A stretch of 64,000 nucleotides of DNA from Paraburkholderia sp. (GCF_024281035.1 NZ_JAMXLH010000008.1:28167-92166), one strand, 5' to 3'. Positions 40,045 to 53,050 are shown, numbered from the stretch's first letter. Numbers and translations: made by a program. The notes: generated by a model not told the origin, from the letters alone.

Positions 40045-40722
40045 ATGAAAACAGCGTTGATCGTAGGTGCGTCGCGCGGCCTTGGCCGCGAGTTTGCGCA
40101 GCAGTATGCGAAGGCGGGCTGGCGTGTGCTCGCCACGGCGCGCACCAGCGCCGCGCTGGAAGAACTGGGCAGGCACAGCGTGCGGCCGTTTCAGCTCGAC
40201 ATCACGCGGCCCGACGAGATCTCGGCGCTCGGCGCGAAGCTCGAAGGCGAGCGGCTCGACGTGGTGCTCATCGTGTCGGGCGTCTACGGCCCGCGCACCG
40301 AGGGCGTCGAAACGATCTCGGCCGACGATTTCGATCGCGTGATGAGCACGAACGTGCGCGGTCCGATGCAGCTGATTCCGGTGCTGCTGCCGCTCGTCGA
40401 TGCGGCCAACGGCGTGCTGGCCGTGCTGTCGAGCCGCATGGGCAGCATCGGGCAGACGACGGGCACGACGGGCTGGCTCTATCGCGCGAGCAAGGCGGCG
40501 CTTAACGACGTGATCAAGATCACCTCGCTCCAGACGCGCCGCGCCACCTGCATCGCGCTGCATCCGGGCTGGGTGCGCACCGACATGGGCGGACCGCAGG
40601 CGGCGATCGACGCCGTGCGTAGCGTTACGGGCATGCGCGAGGTGATTGCCGAAGCGGCGGCCGCACGCGACGTGTTCAACGGTCGCTTTTTCCAGTACGA
40701 CGGCACCGAACTCGACTGGTGA
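40045..40722 (+). CDS. Short-chain dehydrogenase/reductase (C-factor-like)
   Basis: 225-residue SDR with cofactor motif VGASRGLGREF (7-17), catalytic Ser near 130, and YRASK (Y146, K150). LHPGWVRTDMGGPQA is typical of the small CsgA/C-factor-like SDR group. GGGGTGG upstream supports the ATG at 40045. It follows the thiolase gene by 84 bases. Substrate unknown. Confidence 0.9.
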   Translation: MKTALIVGASRGLGREFAQQYAKAGWRVLATARTSAALEELGRHSVRPFQLDITRPDEISALGAKLEGERLDVVLIVSGVYGPRTEGVETISADDFDRVMSTNVRGPMQLIPVLLPLVDAANGVLAVLSSRMGSIGQTTGTTGWLYRASKAALNDVIKITSLQTRRATCIALHPGWVRTDMGGPQAAIDAVRSVTGMREVIAEAAAARDVFNGRFFQYDGTELDW

Positions 40723-40821
40723 CGTATCGATCCCGGACCGCGCCGGCCGTCGCGGTCTTTTTGCTCGACGGGCACGTGCGGCGCGCGCCGCCCGAACGGA
40801 TTTTTCCCCGATTTTCTCTCG

Positions 40822-41274
40822 ATGAACGCTGAAACTTCGCGCGCCGCACGGCCCGCCGATTGTCCGTGCGGCGGCGCCGCGCCGAACCTGAAAGCCACCG
40901 CGCAGCCGCCGCGCTATGCGGCGTGCTGCGGCCGTTTTATCGACGCGGGCGCACTGCCCGAAACGGCGCTCGAACTGATGCGCTCGCGCTATACGGCCTA
41001 CGTACTCGGCGAGAGCGCGTATCTGCGCGCAACCTGGGCGCTCGAAACGTGCCCGCCGGATCTCGACGTGGATCCGTTGGCGCCCGATGCGCCGCGCTGG
41101 CTTGGACTCGCAATCAAACGCCATGAGCAGACGGATGCAGCGCATGCGATCGTCGAGTTCGTCGCGCGTTACAAGACCGGAGGCCGCGCTTCGCGGCTGC
41201 ATGAAGTGAGCCGTTTCACGCGCGCAGAGGATGGCCGCTGGCGTTATGTCGACGGCGACGTCACGGACACCTGA
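40822..41274 (+). CDS. YchJ/UPF0225-family protein
   Basis: 150 residues. An N-terminal Cys cluster DCPCGGAAP and AACCGRFI form a SEC-C-like zinc site, followed by an NTF2-like domain (about 45-148) containing TALELMRSRYTAYVLGESAYL and IVEFVARYKTGGRASRLHEVSRF. This combination defines the YchJ (UPF0225) family, whose role is not established. It is a single gene, 99 bases after the SDR. Confidence 0.9.
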   Translation: MNAETSRAARPADCPCGGAAPNLKATAQPPRYAACCGRFIDAGALPETALELMRSRYTAYVLGESAYLRATWALETCPPDLDVDPLAPDAPRWLGLAIKRHEQTDAAHAIVEFVARYKTGGRASRLHEVSRFTRAEDGRWRYVDGDVTDT

Positions 41275-41856
41275 ATGCCTGCACGCGCGAGCGCCAATCC
41301 CCCGCGCGCCCACTGCAACGCACCCATGTTTGAATACATCGGCTTGAATGCGCAAGCGCCTGGTTCCCCGGGTTGTTCCGGAATTTGTGCGGGAGGCGTG
41401 CGACGAATGTGCGCGCGCGAAATGACCTGATTCGCCCGGGCGCCACGCCCTGCGGGGCACACGTCGCGCTGGCATGTGTTATGCCGGGAAACCCCTGTAT
41501 TGCGCAGCAATAAATGGTTGTGCGACTATGAAATCACGGTGTTCGCAGCTCGCATAAGTCAGAGGTAAACAAGGCTTGTGCGTTCGGTGCGCGATTTGGC
41601 CAACCGGCAGTTTTGCTTCGAGGTTTTGCTTCGATCACGACGCCCGGTTCTGGTCCGAAACGGTGCACGGCGAGCATCACCGGGGCGCGATGCACGATTG
41701 CTGCGCGTTTCGGTAGTGGTGTTCCGATTGGCTTTTCCCGTGAAAGGTTGCCCAGGCACGTGTCTTGCGACATGCGCAGCGGCTGCCGTCGCGCCGGAAA
41801 TCGGGCCGGCCGGAGTAAGACGGATTCAACAAGGATTCTCGCGGGCGGGTTGGCGC
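41275..41856. other. Intergenic region before the secreted hydrolase
   Basis: 582 bases in which no gene, repeat, RNA or strong promoter could be supported. The hydrolase frame is open through the right half, but its translation there is not protein-like and lacks a signal peptide. Confidence 0.5.
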
Positions 41857-43257
41857 ATGGCGTTCAAAAAGCTACTGACCGGTTGGGTGTTGGCTGGCAC
41901 GGCGTGTGTCTTTTCGGTCGCGCACGCCGCATCGCTTGCAGATCCGCAAGGACCGCACCGCGTCGCGCCGGTTTCGGCCGCCGCAGCAAACGTTCAACAC
42001 GCCGAACCGGTCTCGGCCGGGCCACTCGGCAGCGCCAATGTCCCGCGTCTCGCGCTCGACGACAGCTGGCTGCCTGCCGTGCGCGCCGACATGAACGCGC
42101 GGGTGATCCGCATTCCTGTCGACGCCGATGGCGACATCACGCTCGAAACCACGATTTACCGCCCGGAAGGCCCCGGCCCTTTTCCGATGGTGGTGTTCAA
42201 TCACGGCAAGATTCTCGGCGACCCGCGTAATCAGGCGCGCAGCGACCCCGTTTCGTTCGCGCGCGAATTCGTGCGGCGCGGCTATGTGGTCGTCGCGCCG
42301 AACCGCCGCGGCTTCGCGGGCTCGGGCGGCGACTACGTACAGGACGGCTGCGATGTGGCGAGCAATGGACTCGACCAGGCTGCCGACGTCGCCGCGACCG
42401 TCGCCTACATGTCGAAGCAGCCGTACGTCGATGCGAACCACATCGTGGTGGCGGGAACGTCGCACGGCGGTTTGGCGACGATTGCCTACGGCACCGAAGC
42501 CGCGCAGGGCGTGCGCGCGCTCATCAACTTCTCGGGCGGCCTGCGCCAGGACACCTGCAAGGGCTGGCAGGACAACCTGACCCAGGCCTTCGGCGGCTAC
42601 GGCGGCAAGGCGCGCGTGGCGTCGCTCTGGCTCTACGGCGACAACGATTCGGTGTGGACGCGCGATCTCGTCACGCGGATGTACGCGGCGTACCACGATG
42701 CACAGACCGCGGAAGCGCTGCCCGCTGCGAGCGCGAAGCTCGTCGATTTCGGCGCGTACAAGAACGACGCGCATCGGCTGGTGGGCGACCGCGACGGCGT
42801 GAAGATCTGGTGGCCGCAGGTCGAGGTGTTCCTCGCCCGCGCGGGCATGCCGACCGCGGTCGAATATCGCGTGGCGGAGCCTGCCGCGCCGCACGGCACG
42901 GGCTATGCCGCCATCGATTCGGTGAGCGCGGTGCCGTTCCTCGACGCGGATGGCCGCAGCGGCTACCGTAACTTCCTCTCGCAGTATTCGAGCCGCGCGT
43001 TCGCGGTGTCCGATTCGGGCGCGTGGTCGTGGGCCGAAGGCGGCGACAATCCCATGGCCATCGCCATCGCGAACTGCCAGAAGCACAGCAACGACGCGTG
43101 CCATCTTTACGCGGTCGACAACGCCGTGGTCTGGTCCAACGACGCAGCGATTGCCGCGCGCAACGACGCCAGCGCGGGAGTGGTGCCTGCCGTCGCTTCT
43201 ACCGTGGATTCCCCCGATATCGCCGTTCACGACGATCACTCGCTCGCAAGCCGTTAA
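41857..43257 (+). CDS. Secreted dienelactone-hydrolase-like protein with extra C-terminal domain
   Basis: 466 residues from the ATG at 41857, which alone gives a signal peptide (MAFKKLLTGWVLAGTACVFSVAHA). An alpha/beta-hydrolase core spans about 80-335, with FNHGKILGDPRNQ for the oxyanion region, nucleophile S202 in AGTSHGG, LWLYGDNDSVW for the acid, and a candidate His in KNDAHRLVGD. Beyond it a roughly 115-residue C-terminal domain (about 350-440) includes GAWSWAEGGDNPMAIAIANC and a CHLYAVDNAVVW end with two Cys that may form a disulfide. Substrate unknown; periplasmic or extracellular. Confidence 0.83.
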   Translation: MAFKKLLTGWVLAGTACVFSVAHAASLADPQGPHRVAPVSAAAANVQHAEPVSAGPLGSANVPRLALDDSWLPAVRADMNARVIRIPVDADGDITLETTIYRPEGPGPFPMVVFNHGKILGDPRNQARSDPVSFAREFVRRGYVVVAPNRRGFAGSGGDYVQDGCDVASNGLDQAADVAATVAYMSKQPYVDANHIVVAGTSHGGLATIAYGTEAAQGVRALINFSGGLRQDTCKGWQDNLTQAFGGYGGKARVASLWLYGDNDSVWTRDLVTRMYAAYHDAQTAEALPAASAKLVDFGAYKNDAHRLVGDRDGVKIWWPQVEVFLARAGMPTAVEYRVAEPAAPHGTGYAAIDSVSAVPFLDADGRSGYRNFLSQYSSRAFAVSDSGAWSWAEGGDNPMAIAIANCQKHSNDACHLYAVDNAVVWSNDAAIAARNDASAGVVPAVASTVDSPDIAVHDDHSLASR

Positions 43258-43706
43258 GCACTTCCTTACACAGCGCGCGGTGTGATGCGCGCGCTGTGCA
43301 TCGCCTGATTCAATTCCCTTCGCCTGTCTGGCCCTGGCCGGCCCGATCTGGCCCGGCCCGGCCTGGCCATCGCGCTCGTCTGCACGCTGCCTGGCGGCGC
43401 GGGCCGCCAGGCTTGTCTCGCACCCTCAGATCACCAGATTCTGCTTGCGCCTCGCCCGGCGCGTGCGTTCCGGTTCTGCGCAGCGCGCGGTTTTTCTGTC
43501 CCTCCCACAGATTTTTTTGCGTAAGCGCAGGTCACTTTGCCGTCGTCTTCTGCGGCCATTTCCGGCCTTCATTGAAGATCCGTTCCGTGCTGCCGGGAAC
43601 GGCGCCGAACATCGCCGTGCCGTGCCGCGCAAGGCATTTTTGGGGGTAGTGCATTGCGCAGGCGTTCGCGCTACTCTCGGTCCCGCTGTCGTTTCGGGAG
43701 TCGTAT
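43258..43706. other. Intergenic region before bioA
   Basis: 449 bases. A GC-rich hairpin CACAGCGCGC / GCGCGCTGTG (43269-43298) follows the hydrolase stop but lacks a T tract. A run of degenerate TGGCC repeats lies at about 43327-43368. No BirA-type operator (TTGTAAACC-N14-GGTTTACAA) was found upstream of bioA. Confidence 0.5.
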
Positions 43707-45062
43707 TTGAATCAGCATTCCAACCTTGCCAGCGATAGCTGGGTTGCGCGCAGCCTGCGCGCCGTCTGGCATCCGTGCACCCAGATGAAGCACCACGAAC
43801 GCGTGCCGCTCGTTCCCGTCGCGCGTGGCGAAGGGCCGTGGCTCTACGACCGCGACGGGCGGCGTTATCTCGACGCGGTCAGTTCGTGGTGGGTCAACCT
43901 GTTCGGCCACGCCAATGCGTCGATCAACGCGGCGCTCAAGGCGCAGCTCGATACGCTCGAACATGTGATGCTCGCGGGTTGCACGCACGAACCCGCCGTC
44001 GAACTCGCCGAGCGGCTCTCCGCGCTCACCGGTCACACGCTCGGCCATGCGTTTTTCGCGTCGGATGGCGCATCGGCCGTGGAAATCGCACTGAAGATGA
44101 GCTTTCATGCCTGGCGCAATCAGGGTGAAAGCGACAAGCGTGAATTCGTCTGTCTGGCGAACAGCTATCACGGCGAGACGATCGGCGCGCTGGGTGTGAC
44201 CGATGTGAAGATCTTCCGGGATGCATACGATCCGTTGCTCCATCACGCCCATGTCGTGGCGTCGCCCGATGCGCGCGCCGCAGGCGAGGGCGAATCGGCT
44301 GCCGACGTGGCGCGGCGCGCCCTGGCCGACGTGGAGAAACTGTTCGCGGCGCGCAGCGCGCACATCGCCGCGCTGATCGTCGAGCCGCTCGTGCAGTGCG
44401 CGGCAGGCATGGCCATGCACGATCCTGAGTACCTCAAGGGCCTGCGCGCGCTGTGCGACCGCTATCGCGTGCACCTGATCGCCGACGAAATCGCCGTGGG
44501 CTGCGGCCGCACGGGCACGTTCTTCGCGTGCGAGCAGGCGGGCATCTGGCCCGATCTGCTGACGCTTTCGAAGGGCATCAGCGGCGGCTATCTGCCGCTC
44601 TCGATCGTGCTCTCCCGCGATGCGATTTTCGACGCCTTTTACGATAACGACACCACACGCGGCTTTCTCCATTCGCATTCGTACACGGGCAATCCGCTCG
44701 CGTGCCGCGCGGCGCTCGCGACGCTCGATCTGATCGAGCAGGGCGATGTGCTGGCCGCGAACGCGCGCAAGTCGGCGCGCCTGCGTGAAGCGTTCGAGCC
44801 GCTCGCGTCGCATCCGCTCGTGCGCAACCTGCGCCAGCGCGGCACGATTCTCGCGTTCGACGCCCGGATCGACGATGCAGCACGCGCGGCCACGTTCTCG
44901 CGACGCTTCTTCGAGCAGGCGCTCAAGCGCGAGTTGCTGCTGCGGCCGATCGGCACGACCGTGTACGTCATGCCGCCGTACATCCTCGATGAAGACACCC
45001 AGACACTGCTCGCCGAACGCACGCGCGAGACATTTGACGCCGTCGTGGCGGAGGACCTCTGA
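43707..45062 (+). CDS. bioA: Adenosylmethionine-8-amino-7-oxononanoate aminotransferase
   Basis: PLP enzyme that aminates KAPA to DAPA using S-adenosylmethionine. The 451-residue frame begins with a TTG start codon (43707) preceded by GGGAG at 43697-43701; the next ATG would remove the conserved WHPCTQM substrate segment (about 21-27). [13 protein letters not shown] binds the cofactor phosphate, [13 protein letters not shown] stacks on PLP, and the Schiff-base Lys is in [15 protein letters not shown]. It is the first gene of bioAFDB and overlaps bioF by one base (TGATG). Confidence 0.95.
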   Translation: MNQHSNLASDSWVARSLRAVWHPCTQMKHHERVPLVPVARGEGPWLYDRDGRRYLDAVSSWWVNLFGHANASINAALKAQLDTLEHVMLAGCTHEPAVELAERLSALTGHTLGHAFFASDGASAVEIALKMSFHAWRNQGESDKREFVCLANSYHGETIGALGVTDVKIFRDAYDPLLHHAHVVASPDARAAGEGESAADVARRALADVEKLFAARSAHIAALIVEPLVQCAAGMAMHDPEYLKGLRALCDRYRVHLIADEIAVGCGRTGTFFACEQAGIWPDLLTLSKGISGGYLPLSIVLSRDAIFDAFYDNDTTRGFLHSHSYTGNPLACRAALATLDLIEQGDVLAANARKSARLREAFEPLASHPLVRNLRQRGTILAFDARIDDAARAATFSRRFFEQALKRELLLRPIGTTVYVMPPYILDEDTQTLLAERTRETFDAVVAEDL

Positions 45063-46258
45063 TGCAGTTGCTGGACACACTTGAACAGGGCTTGCGCGAA
45101 CTGGATGCGCGCGGCCTGCGCCGCCGCCGCCGCACGCTCGACACGCCTTGCGACGCACACATGCGCGTCGATGGCGTCGATATGATCGGCTTCGCGAGCA
45201 ACGACTACCTCGGCCTTGCCGCGCATCCGCAACTCGTGGCCGCGCTCGCGGCAGGCTCGCAGCGCTACGGCGCGGGCAGCGGCGGCTCGCATCTGCTCGG
45301 CGGGCATTCGCGCGCGCATGCGCAACTCGAAGACGATCTCGCGCAATTCGCGGGCGGCTTCGTGGACGACGCGCGCGCGCTGTACTTCAGCACCGGCTAC
45401 ATGGCGAACCTCGCGGTGGTGACGGCGCTGGCCGGGCGCGGCACGACGCTCTTCTCGGACGAGCTGAATCACGCGTCGCTGATCGACGGCGCGCGCCTCT
45501 CGCGCGCGGATATCCAGATCTATCCGCACGCCGATGTCGACGCGCTGGGCACCATGCTCGACGCGTCCGGCGACGGCCCGAAAGTGATCGTCAGCGACAC
45601 CGTGTTCAGCATGGACGGCGACGTCGCGCCGCTTGCGCGCCTCGTCGAACTCGCCGAGCGGCACCACGCGTGGCTCATCGTCGACGACGCACACGGCTTC
45701 GGCGTGCTCGGCCCGCAAGGGCGCGGCGCAGTCGCCGAAGCGGCGTTGCGCTCGCCCAATCTCGTGATGGTCGGCACGCTCGGCAAGGCCGCGGGCGTGG
45801 CCGGTGCATTCGTCGCGGCGCATGCGACGGTCTGCGAATGGCTCGTGCAGCGTGCGCGCCCGTATATCTTCACGACGGCCTCGGCGCCGTCCGTTGCGCA
45901 TGCGGTGTCGGCGAGCCTGCGCATCATCGCCGGCGAGGAGGGCGATGCGCGGCGCGCGCACCTGCGCAAGCTGATCGACCGCACGCGCGCCATCCTCAAG
46001 GAGACGCGCTGGACGCCGGTCGATTCGCAGACGGCCGTGCAGCCCCTCGTGATCGGCGCCAACGACGCGACGCTCGCGCTTCAAGCCGCACTCGAACGCG
46101 ACGGTCTCTGGGTGCCCGCGATCCGTCCGCCGACCGTACCGGCGGGCACGTCGCGGCTGCGCATTTCGCTCTCGGCCGCGCACTCCGAAGCCGATATCGA
46201 ACGCCTGCATGCGTCGCTGCAACGCGCGAGCCGCGAAGCGCAGGAGCGCGCGCAATGA
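45062..46258 (+). CDS. bioF: 8-amino-7-oxononanoate synthase
   Basis: PLP enzyme that condenses pimeloyl-ACP (or -CoA) with L-alanine to KAPA. The 398-residue protein has [46 protein letters not shown] and the Schiff-base Lys in [14 protein letters not shown]. The start ATG shares a base with the bioA stop, and its TGA stop overlaps the bioD ATG (ATGA, 46255-46258), so bioA-bioF-bioD are translationally coupled. Confidence 0.96.
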   Translation: MQLLDTLEQGLRELDARGLRRRRRTLDTPCDAHMRVDGVDMIGFASNDYLGLAAHPQLVAALAAGSQRYGAGSGGSHLLGGHSRAHAQLEDDLAQFAGGFVDDARALYFSTGYMANLAVVTALAGRGTTLFSDELNHASLIDGARLSRADIQIYPHADVDALGTMLDASGDGPKVIVSDTVFSMDGDVAPLARLVELAERHHAWLIVDDAHGFGVLGPQGRGAVAEAALRSPNLVMVGTLGKAAGVAGAFVAAHATVCEWLVQRARPYIFTTASAPSVAHAVSASLRIIAGEEGDARRAHLRKLIDRTRAILKETRWTPVDSQTAVQPLVIGANDATLALQAALERDGLWVPAIRPPTVPAGTSRLRISLSAAHSEADIERLHASLQRASREAQERAQ

Positions 46259-48033
46259 GTGCGGCGATGTCGTTTTTCGTGGCCGGCACGGATACGGAAA
46301 TCGGCAAGACATTCGTGAGCGCCGCGTTGTTGCGCGGCTTCGCGCGCGCGGGCCTGCGCGCCGCGGGCATGAAACCCGTGGCGGCGGGCGCGTTCGAGCG
46401 TGACGGCGTATGGCACAACGACGACGCCGATCAGCTCGATGCCGTCGCGAGCGTGCTGCTGCCGCCCGAGCTGCGCACGCCGTATCTGCTGAAAGAGGCG
46501 GCCGCGCCGCATATCGCCGCCGCGCTCGAAGGCGTGACGCTCGACCTCGATCGCATCGTGGCGTGCTTCCGGCAGGTGCGCGAGCGCGCGGACGTGGTCG
46601 TGGTGGAAGGCGTGGGCGGCTTTCGCGTGCCGCTCGACGCGACGCGCGACACGGCCGATCTCGCCGTCGCGCTCGGCTTGCCCGTGGTGCTCGTCGTGGG
46701 GATGCGGCTTGGCTGCATCAGCCACGCGCTGCTCACCGCCGAGGCGATTGCCGCGCGCGGCCTGACCATCGCGGGCTGGGTCGCGAACCGGATCGATCCG
46801 GCCATGACATTCCCCGAAGAAAACATCGCTGCGCTACGCGAGCGCCTCGCCGCGCAAGCCGGCGCGCCGCTCCTTGGCGTCGTGCCGCATCTGCGCGGCG
46901 CGAGCGCCGACGACGCTGCTACCCATCTCGACATCGATGCGCTGATGCATCCTGCTACAACACTGTCACGAAGGACCCACGACATCATGACTCAAACTCT
47001 CCTCGCGAACGCCGCGGATACCGAGCCAAAACAGCCGGGCGCCGCGCGCTGGCGCGTGGCCGACATCGTCGCGCTCTACGACCTGCCGTTCAACGACCTG
47101 ATGTTTCGCGCACAACAGGTGCATCGCGAGCATTTCGACGCAAACGCCATGCAGCTTTCGACGCTTCTGTCGATCAAGACCGGCGGCTGCGAAGAGGACT
47201 GCGCCTACTGCCCGCAGTCGTCGCATCACGACACGGGCGTCGACGCCAGCAAGCTGATGGAAGTCGAAGCGGTGCTGAAGGCGGCCAGCGCGGCGAAGGC
47301 CAATGGCGCGACGCGCTTTTGCATGGGCGCGGCGTGGCGCAATCCGAAGGACCGTCATATCGAGCCGATCAAGGCCATGATTCGCGGCGTGAAGGAGATG
47401 GGGCTCGAAACCTGCATGACGCTCGGCATGCTCGACACGCAGCAGGCGAACGAACTCGCCGATGCGGGCCTCGACTACTACAACCACAACCTCGACACGT
47501 CGCCGGAGTTCTACGGGCAGATCATCTCGACGCGCACGTACCAGGACCGCCTCGACACGCTGGAGCGCGTGCGCGATGCGGGCATCAACGTGTGCTGCGG
47601 CGGCATTGTCGGCATGGGCGAGTCGCGCCGCGAGCGTGCGGGCCTGATCGCTCAACTGGCGAACCTGGAGCCGTATCCGGATTCGGTGCCGATCAACAAT
47701 CTCGTGCAGGTGCACGGCACGCCGCTCGAAGGCACCGACGCGCTCGATCCGTTCGAGTTCGTGCGCACGATTGCGGTCGCGCGCATCACGATGCCGAAGG
47801 CGATGGTCCGCCTCTCGGCGGGACGCGAGCAGATGGACGACGCGCTGCAGGCGCTGTGCTTCATGGCCGGTGCGAATTCGATCTTCTACGGCGATCATCT
47901 GCTCACGACCAGCAATCCCCAGGCCGAAGCGGACCGCAAGCTGCTCGCGCGGCTCGGCATTCGCACGGAAGCCGCCGAGCAGTTGCCGGCGCCGGAGGCC
48001 GCGCAGCACAGTTGCTGCGGTCAGTGCGGATGA
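46255..48033 (+). CDS. bioD: Dethiobiotin synthetase frame continuing in frame into biotin synthase
   Basis: From the ATG at 46255 the frame is open for 592 codons with no stop before 48033. Residues 1-244 are a complete dethiobiotin synthetase: P-loop GTDTEIGKT (11-19), [22 protein letters not shown] and a [11 protein letters not shown] nucleotide-binding region. Instead of a stop after the usual BioD length, the sequence passes through [13 protein letters not shown] straight into the BioB methionine at 46987. A TCA at 46966-46968, one base from TGA, could mark an ancestral stop. The product may be a BioD-BioB fusion, or bioB may also start independently. A sequencing error is the main alternative. 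Confidence 0.8.
   Translation: MSAAMSFFVAGTDTEIGKTFVSAALLRGFARAGLRAAGMKPVAAGAFERDGVWHNDDADQLDAVASVLLPPELRTPYLLKEAAAPHIAAALEGVTLDLDRIVACFRQVRERADVVVVEGVGGFRVPLDATRDTADLAVALGLPVVLVVGMRLGCISHALLTAEAIAARGLTIAGWVANRIDPAMTFPEENIAALRERLAAQAGAPLLGVVPHLRGASADDAATHLDIDALMHPATTLSRRTHDIMTQTLLANAADTEPKQPGAARWRVADIVALYDLPFNDLMFRAQQVHREHFDANAMQLSTLLSIKTGGCEEDCAYCPQSSHHDTGVDASKLMEVEAVLKAASAAKANGATRFCMGAAWRNPKDRHIEPIKAMIRGVKEMGLETCMTLGMLDTQQANELADAGLDYYNHNLDTSPEFYGQIISTRTYQDRLDTLERVRDAGINVCCGGIVGMGESRRERAGLIAQLANLEPYPDSVPINNLVQVHGTPLEGTDALDPFEFVRTIAVARITMPKAMVRLSAGREQMDDALQALCFMAGANSIFYGDHLLTTSNPQAEADRKLLARLGIRTEAAEQLPAPEAAQHSCCGQCG
46987..48033 (+). CDS. bioB: Biotin synthase (radical SAM)
   Basis: Inserts sulfur into dethiobiotin. 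If translated from its own ATG it has 348 residues, the normal BioB length. The radical-SAM cluster is C68, C72, C75 ([14 protein letters not shown]). Further family segments are [38 protein letters not shown] and [13 protein letters not shown] near the C-terminus. AAGGA at 46971-46975 stands 11 bases before the ATG, rather far but usable. Because bioD lacks a stop in this frame, this protein could be made alone, as the C-terminal part of a fusion, or both. Confidence 0.93.
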   Translation: MTQTLLANAADTEPKQPGAARWRVADIVALYDLPFNDLMFRAQQVHREHFDANAMQLSTLLSIKTGGCEEDCAYCPQSSHHDTGVDASKLMEVEAVLKAASAAKANGATRFCMGAAWRNPKDRHIEPIKAMIRGVKEMGLETCMTLGMLDTQQANELADAGLDYYNHNLDTSPEFYGQIISTRTYQDRLDTLERVRDAGINVCCGGIVGMGESRRERAGLIAQLANLEPYPDSVPINNLVQVHGTPLEGTDALDPFEFVRTIAVARITMPKAMVRLSAGREQMDDALQALCFMAGANSIFYGDHLLTTSNPQAEADRKLLARLGIRTEAAEQLPAPEAAQHSCCGQCG

Positions 48034-48088
48034 TGTGAGCGCGGGGTCGGCGCGTAAAGCAGTTCGAAACGCGCCCATGATGAAAAAC

Positions 48089-48123
48089 GCCACGTTGCGA
48101 GTCGATCGCAGCGTGGCTTTTTC
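48089..48123 (+). terminator. Intrinsic terminator of the biotin operon
   Basis: GCCACGTTGCGA / TCGCAGCGTGGC stem with one mismatch and 5-nt loop, followed by a run of T residues. Confidence 0.85.
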
Positions 48124-48236
48124 TTGGGTTTTTCGTGGACGAGAAAGGCGCAGCGGGGCTTTCCTCACGCGCGCCCCCGATGCACACGACAGGGCCCCGG
48201 CGGCGCACGTGACATGCACGTGCGCGGGCCGTGCGC

Positions 48237-49577
48237 TTATGCGTAAGCGGCGCGGCGGCGTCCTGCGAGCACGAGATAGCAGAGCGCGCCGATCACGAGC
48301 GACGGCAGCGTCGCGCCGAGATTCGGCAGCCACTGATTGAGCGCCTGATAGGCGCCGAAGCCGATCGCCCACGCGACGAACGCGCCAACGTGCCAGCCGC
48401 CCGAATAGCCGTAGACGCCGCCCAGATCGGCGATTGCTTCTGCGTCGATGCGGCGGCGGCGCACGATGAAGTGATCGGCGAGCACGACGCCGAAGAGCGG
48501 CGCAAACACCGAGCCGATGAACAGCAGGAAATTCTCGTAACGCGCCATCGGCACGACGATGCCGATCAGCGTGCACAGCGCGCCGAACGCCGCCGAGAGC
48601 CACGGCACGCTCGCGCGCGTCCAGAACGTGCCGGTCGAGACGGCGGCCGAGTGGATGTCGGCGAAGGCATTGTCGATCTCGTCGATCAGCACGAGCAGGA
48701 GCGCGAAGCCGCCGCCCGCCTGCGCGAGCGCCGAGGTGAGCAGCGCGTCGCCGCCGCCCGCCGCGAGACCATAGATGGCGCCGAGCGCGTAGAACCACAT
48801 GTTCGCGATGCCGTAGCCGAACAGCGTGCCGCGAAACGCCTCGCCGGGGCGACGGCCAAAGCGCGTGTAATCGGCGATGAGCGGCAGCCACGAGAGCGGC
48901 ATCGCGACCACGAGGTCGATGGCGCTGCCGAACGGCATGTCGCCGGTGCCGGGGCGGCGCATCAGCGCGCCGAGGTCGTGGCGCGCGAGCAGATTCCACG
49001 TGAGCCACGCGGCGCCCGCGAGCAGCAGCCAGATGCCCCACGTCCGCAGGAAGCGCCGCACGAAGGAGAGCGGGCCGCTCACGGCGAGCAGCGTCGCGAG
49101 CAGGCCGAAGACCAGCGTCCAGACGACCGGCGTCGAGAAGCCGAAGGCTTGCTTCGCGAGCGCATCGGCGGAATCGCGCATCACGATGATCTCGAACGCG
49201 CCCCAGCCGACCAGCTGCACCATGTTGATGATGGCGGGAACCGACGCGCCGCGCACACCGAGCGTCGGGCGCAGCGACGACATCGCCGCGAGGCCCGTAT
49301 CGGTGCCGATCACGCCCGCGAGCGCGAGCAGCACCACGCCGACCGCGCTGCCGATGCCGATTGCGGTGAGCGCGGCCGGCAGCGAGAGACCCGGCACGAG
49401 CAGCGCGCCGGCCTGCGCAACGAGCAGGCCGATGCCAAGCGAGAACCACAGCGCGAAGGCGTCGGCGGTGCGGAACTGGCGGCGCGCGTCGGGCACGGGC
49501 ACGAGCGGCGCGTAGGTGGAGCCGGTGTCACCGGCGTGCGCGTCCAGGTTCGTTGGCTGGTTCATCGGCTGGTTCAT
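48237..49577 (-). CDS. NCS1-family nucleobase/hydroxymethylpyrimidine permease (CytX/CodB-like)
   Basis: 446-residue membrane protein with about 12 predicted segments. LWFSLGIGLLVAQAGALLVPGLSL in the first segments, QLVGWGAFEIIVM, and SWLPLIADYTRFGRRPGEAF are the NCS1 hallmarks of the CytX and CodB branch. It imports cytosine or the thiamine precursor hydroxymethylpyrimidine with protons or sodium. No TPP riboswitch was recognised upstream and no thiamine genes are near, so I do not choose between the two. The start is ATG 49577 or ATG 49565 (MNQPMNQPTN). Divergent from rarA. Confidence 0.87.
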   Translation of the reverse strand: MNQPMNQPTNLDAHAGDTGSTYAPLVPVPDARRQFRTADAFALWFSLGIGLLVAQAGALLVPGLSLPAALTAIGIGSAVGVVLLALAGVIGTDTGLAAMSSLRPTLGVRGASVPAIINMVQLVGWGAFEIIVMRDSADALAKQAFGFSTPVVWTLVFGLLATLLAVSGPLSFVRRFLRTWGIWLLLAGAAWLTWNLLARHDLGALMRRPGTGDMPFGSAIDLVVAMPLSWLPLIADYTRFGRRPGEAFRGTLFGYGIANMWFYALGAIYGLAAGGGDALLTSALAQAGGGFALLLVLIDEIDNAFADIHSAAVSTGTFWTRASVPWLSAAFGALCTLIGIVVPMARYENFLLFIGSVFAPLFGVVLADHFIVRRRRIDAEAIADLGGVYGYSGGWHVGAFVAWAIGFGAYQALNQWLPNLGATLPSLVIGALCYLVLAGRRRAAYA

Positions 49578-49829
49578 CGGGAAAACGGTCCTCTGGTGTC
49601 GTCTGTCGTTATCGTTTCGTCCGGAGCCGGATCGGCCGCGGATTGCGGGCTGACCGGCTGCGTCGGGTGTGACTCTCCGGCCCCGGAAGCTCGCCCGCCC
49701 GCGCGCGCTGTCATAATGCTCGATTGCGTCCGGCGCGACGGTCCGGCCCGCAGCGCTCGGGCGCGCCCCGCGCGCGGGTGCCCGGCTTGCGGCGGTGCGC
49801 CCGAAAGCCGACATTATCCCGAAAACGTC

Positions 49830-52602
<2,773 letters not shown>

Positions 52603-52657
52603 TCGGGATCGAGGCGAGATCGCGTTTTCCGGTTCTCCAGATTTTTCGAAGGGGGAC

Positions 52658-52686
52658 TTGGAAAACGCCGCAGGGTGTTCTATAAT
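52658..52686 (+). promoter_or_regulatory. Promoter of tRNA-Ser
   Basis: TTGGAA (52658-52663), 17-bp spacer, consensus TATAAT (52681-52686). It gives a 5' leader of about 77 bases that includes three copies of GCAGTACC at 52740, 52751 and 52760 just before the mature tRNA. Confidence 0.8.
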
Positions 52687-52739
52687 CTTCGCTTCGCCAG
52701 TCAACGACCGGGCTTGGCGAAGCAGTATTTAGTAGTAGA

Positions 52740-52767
52740 GCAGTACCATGGCAGTACCGGCAGTACC
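52740..52767. repeat. Three direct GCAGTACC repeats before tRNA-Ser
   Basis: GCAGTACC at 52740-52747, 52751-52758 and 52760-52767, ending two bases before the tRNA acceptor stem. They fall within the predicted 5' leader removed by RNase P. Confidence 0.85.
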
Positions 52768-52769
52768 CC

Positions 52770-52859
<90 letters not shown>

Positions 52860-52868
52860 AGATATCTG

Positions 52869-52912
52869 ACAAAGCCCCGTGAAATTCAGGTTTCAAGGGG
52901 CTTTGTCTTTTC
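52869..52912 (+). terminator. Intrinsic terminator after tRNA-Ser
   Basis: ACAAAGCCCC (52869-52878) pairs with GGGGCTTTGT (52897-52906), with an inner GAAA/TTTC pairing, followed by CTTTTC. Confidence 0.88.
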
Positions 52913-53010
52913 TGCCCGCCAAAACACCCGCCATACAGAAAAGTGCCCGTTGTCATGTTTTTCGGGCATACGCGGACGATATAAGCGCCTCGCAAACACC
53001 TCGCGATACG

Positions 53011-53050
53011 ACAAAACAAAAACCCCCTCGGGATTGCTCCCGAGAGGGCC
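53011..53050 (-). terminator. Intrinsic terminator of the phnDCE operon
   Basis: Read on the minus strand: CCCTCTCGGGA / TCCCGAGGGGG stem followed by TTTTTGTTTT, about 90 bases beyond the phnE stop. Confidence 0.8.

Noticed and set aside
43258..43706. BirA operator before bioA
   Set aside because: No TTGTAAACC/GGTTTACAA inverted repeat could be found; biotin control, if any, is by another element.
45148..46254. Upstream open frame continuous with bioD
   Set aside because: The same frame is open back through bioF, but that part is an Arg/Ala-rich shadow of the real bioF frame. The fusion claim concerns only 46255-48033.
49578..49829. TPP riboswitch upstream of the CytX/CodB-like permease
   Set aside because: A GATCCGG and an ACACCC-like string occur, but the CTGAGA core and the ordered P1-P5 pattern are absent. 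Not called.
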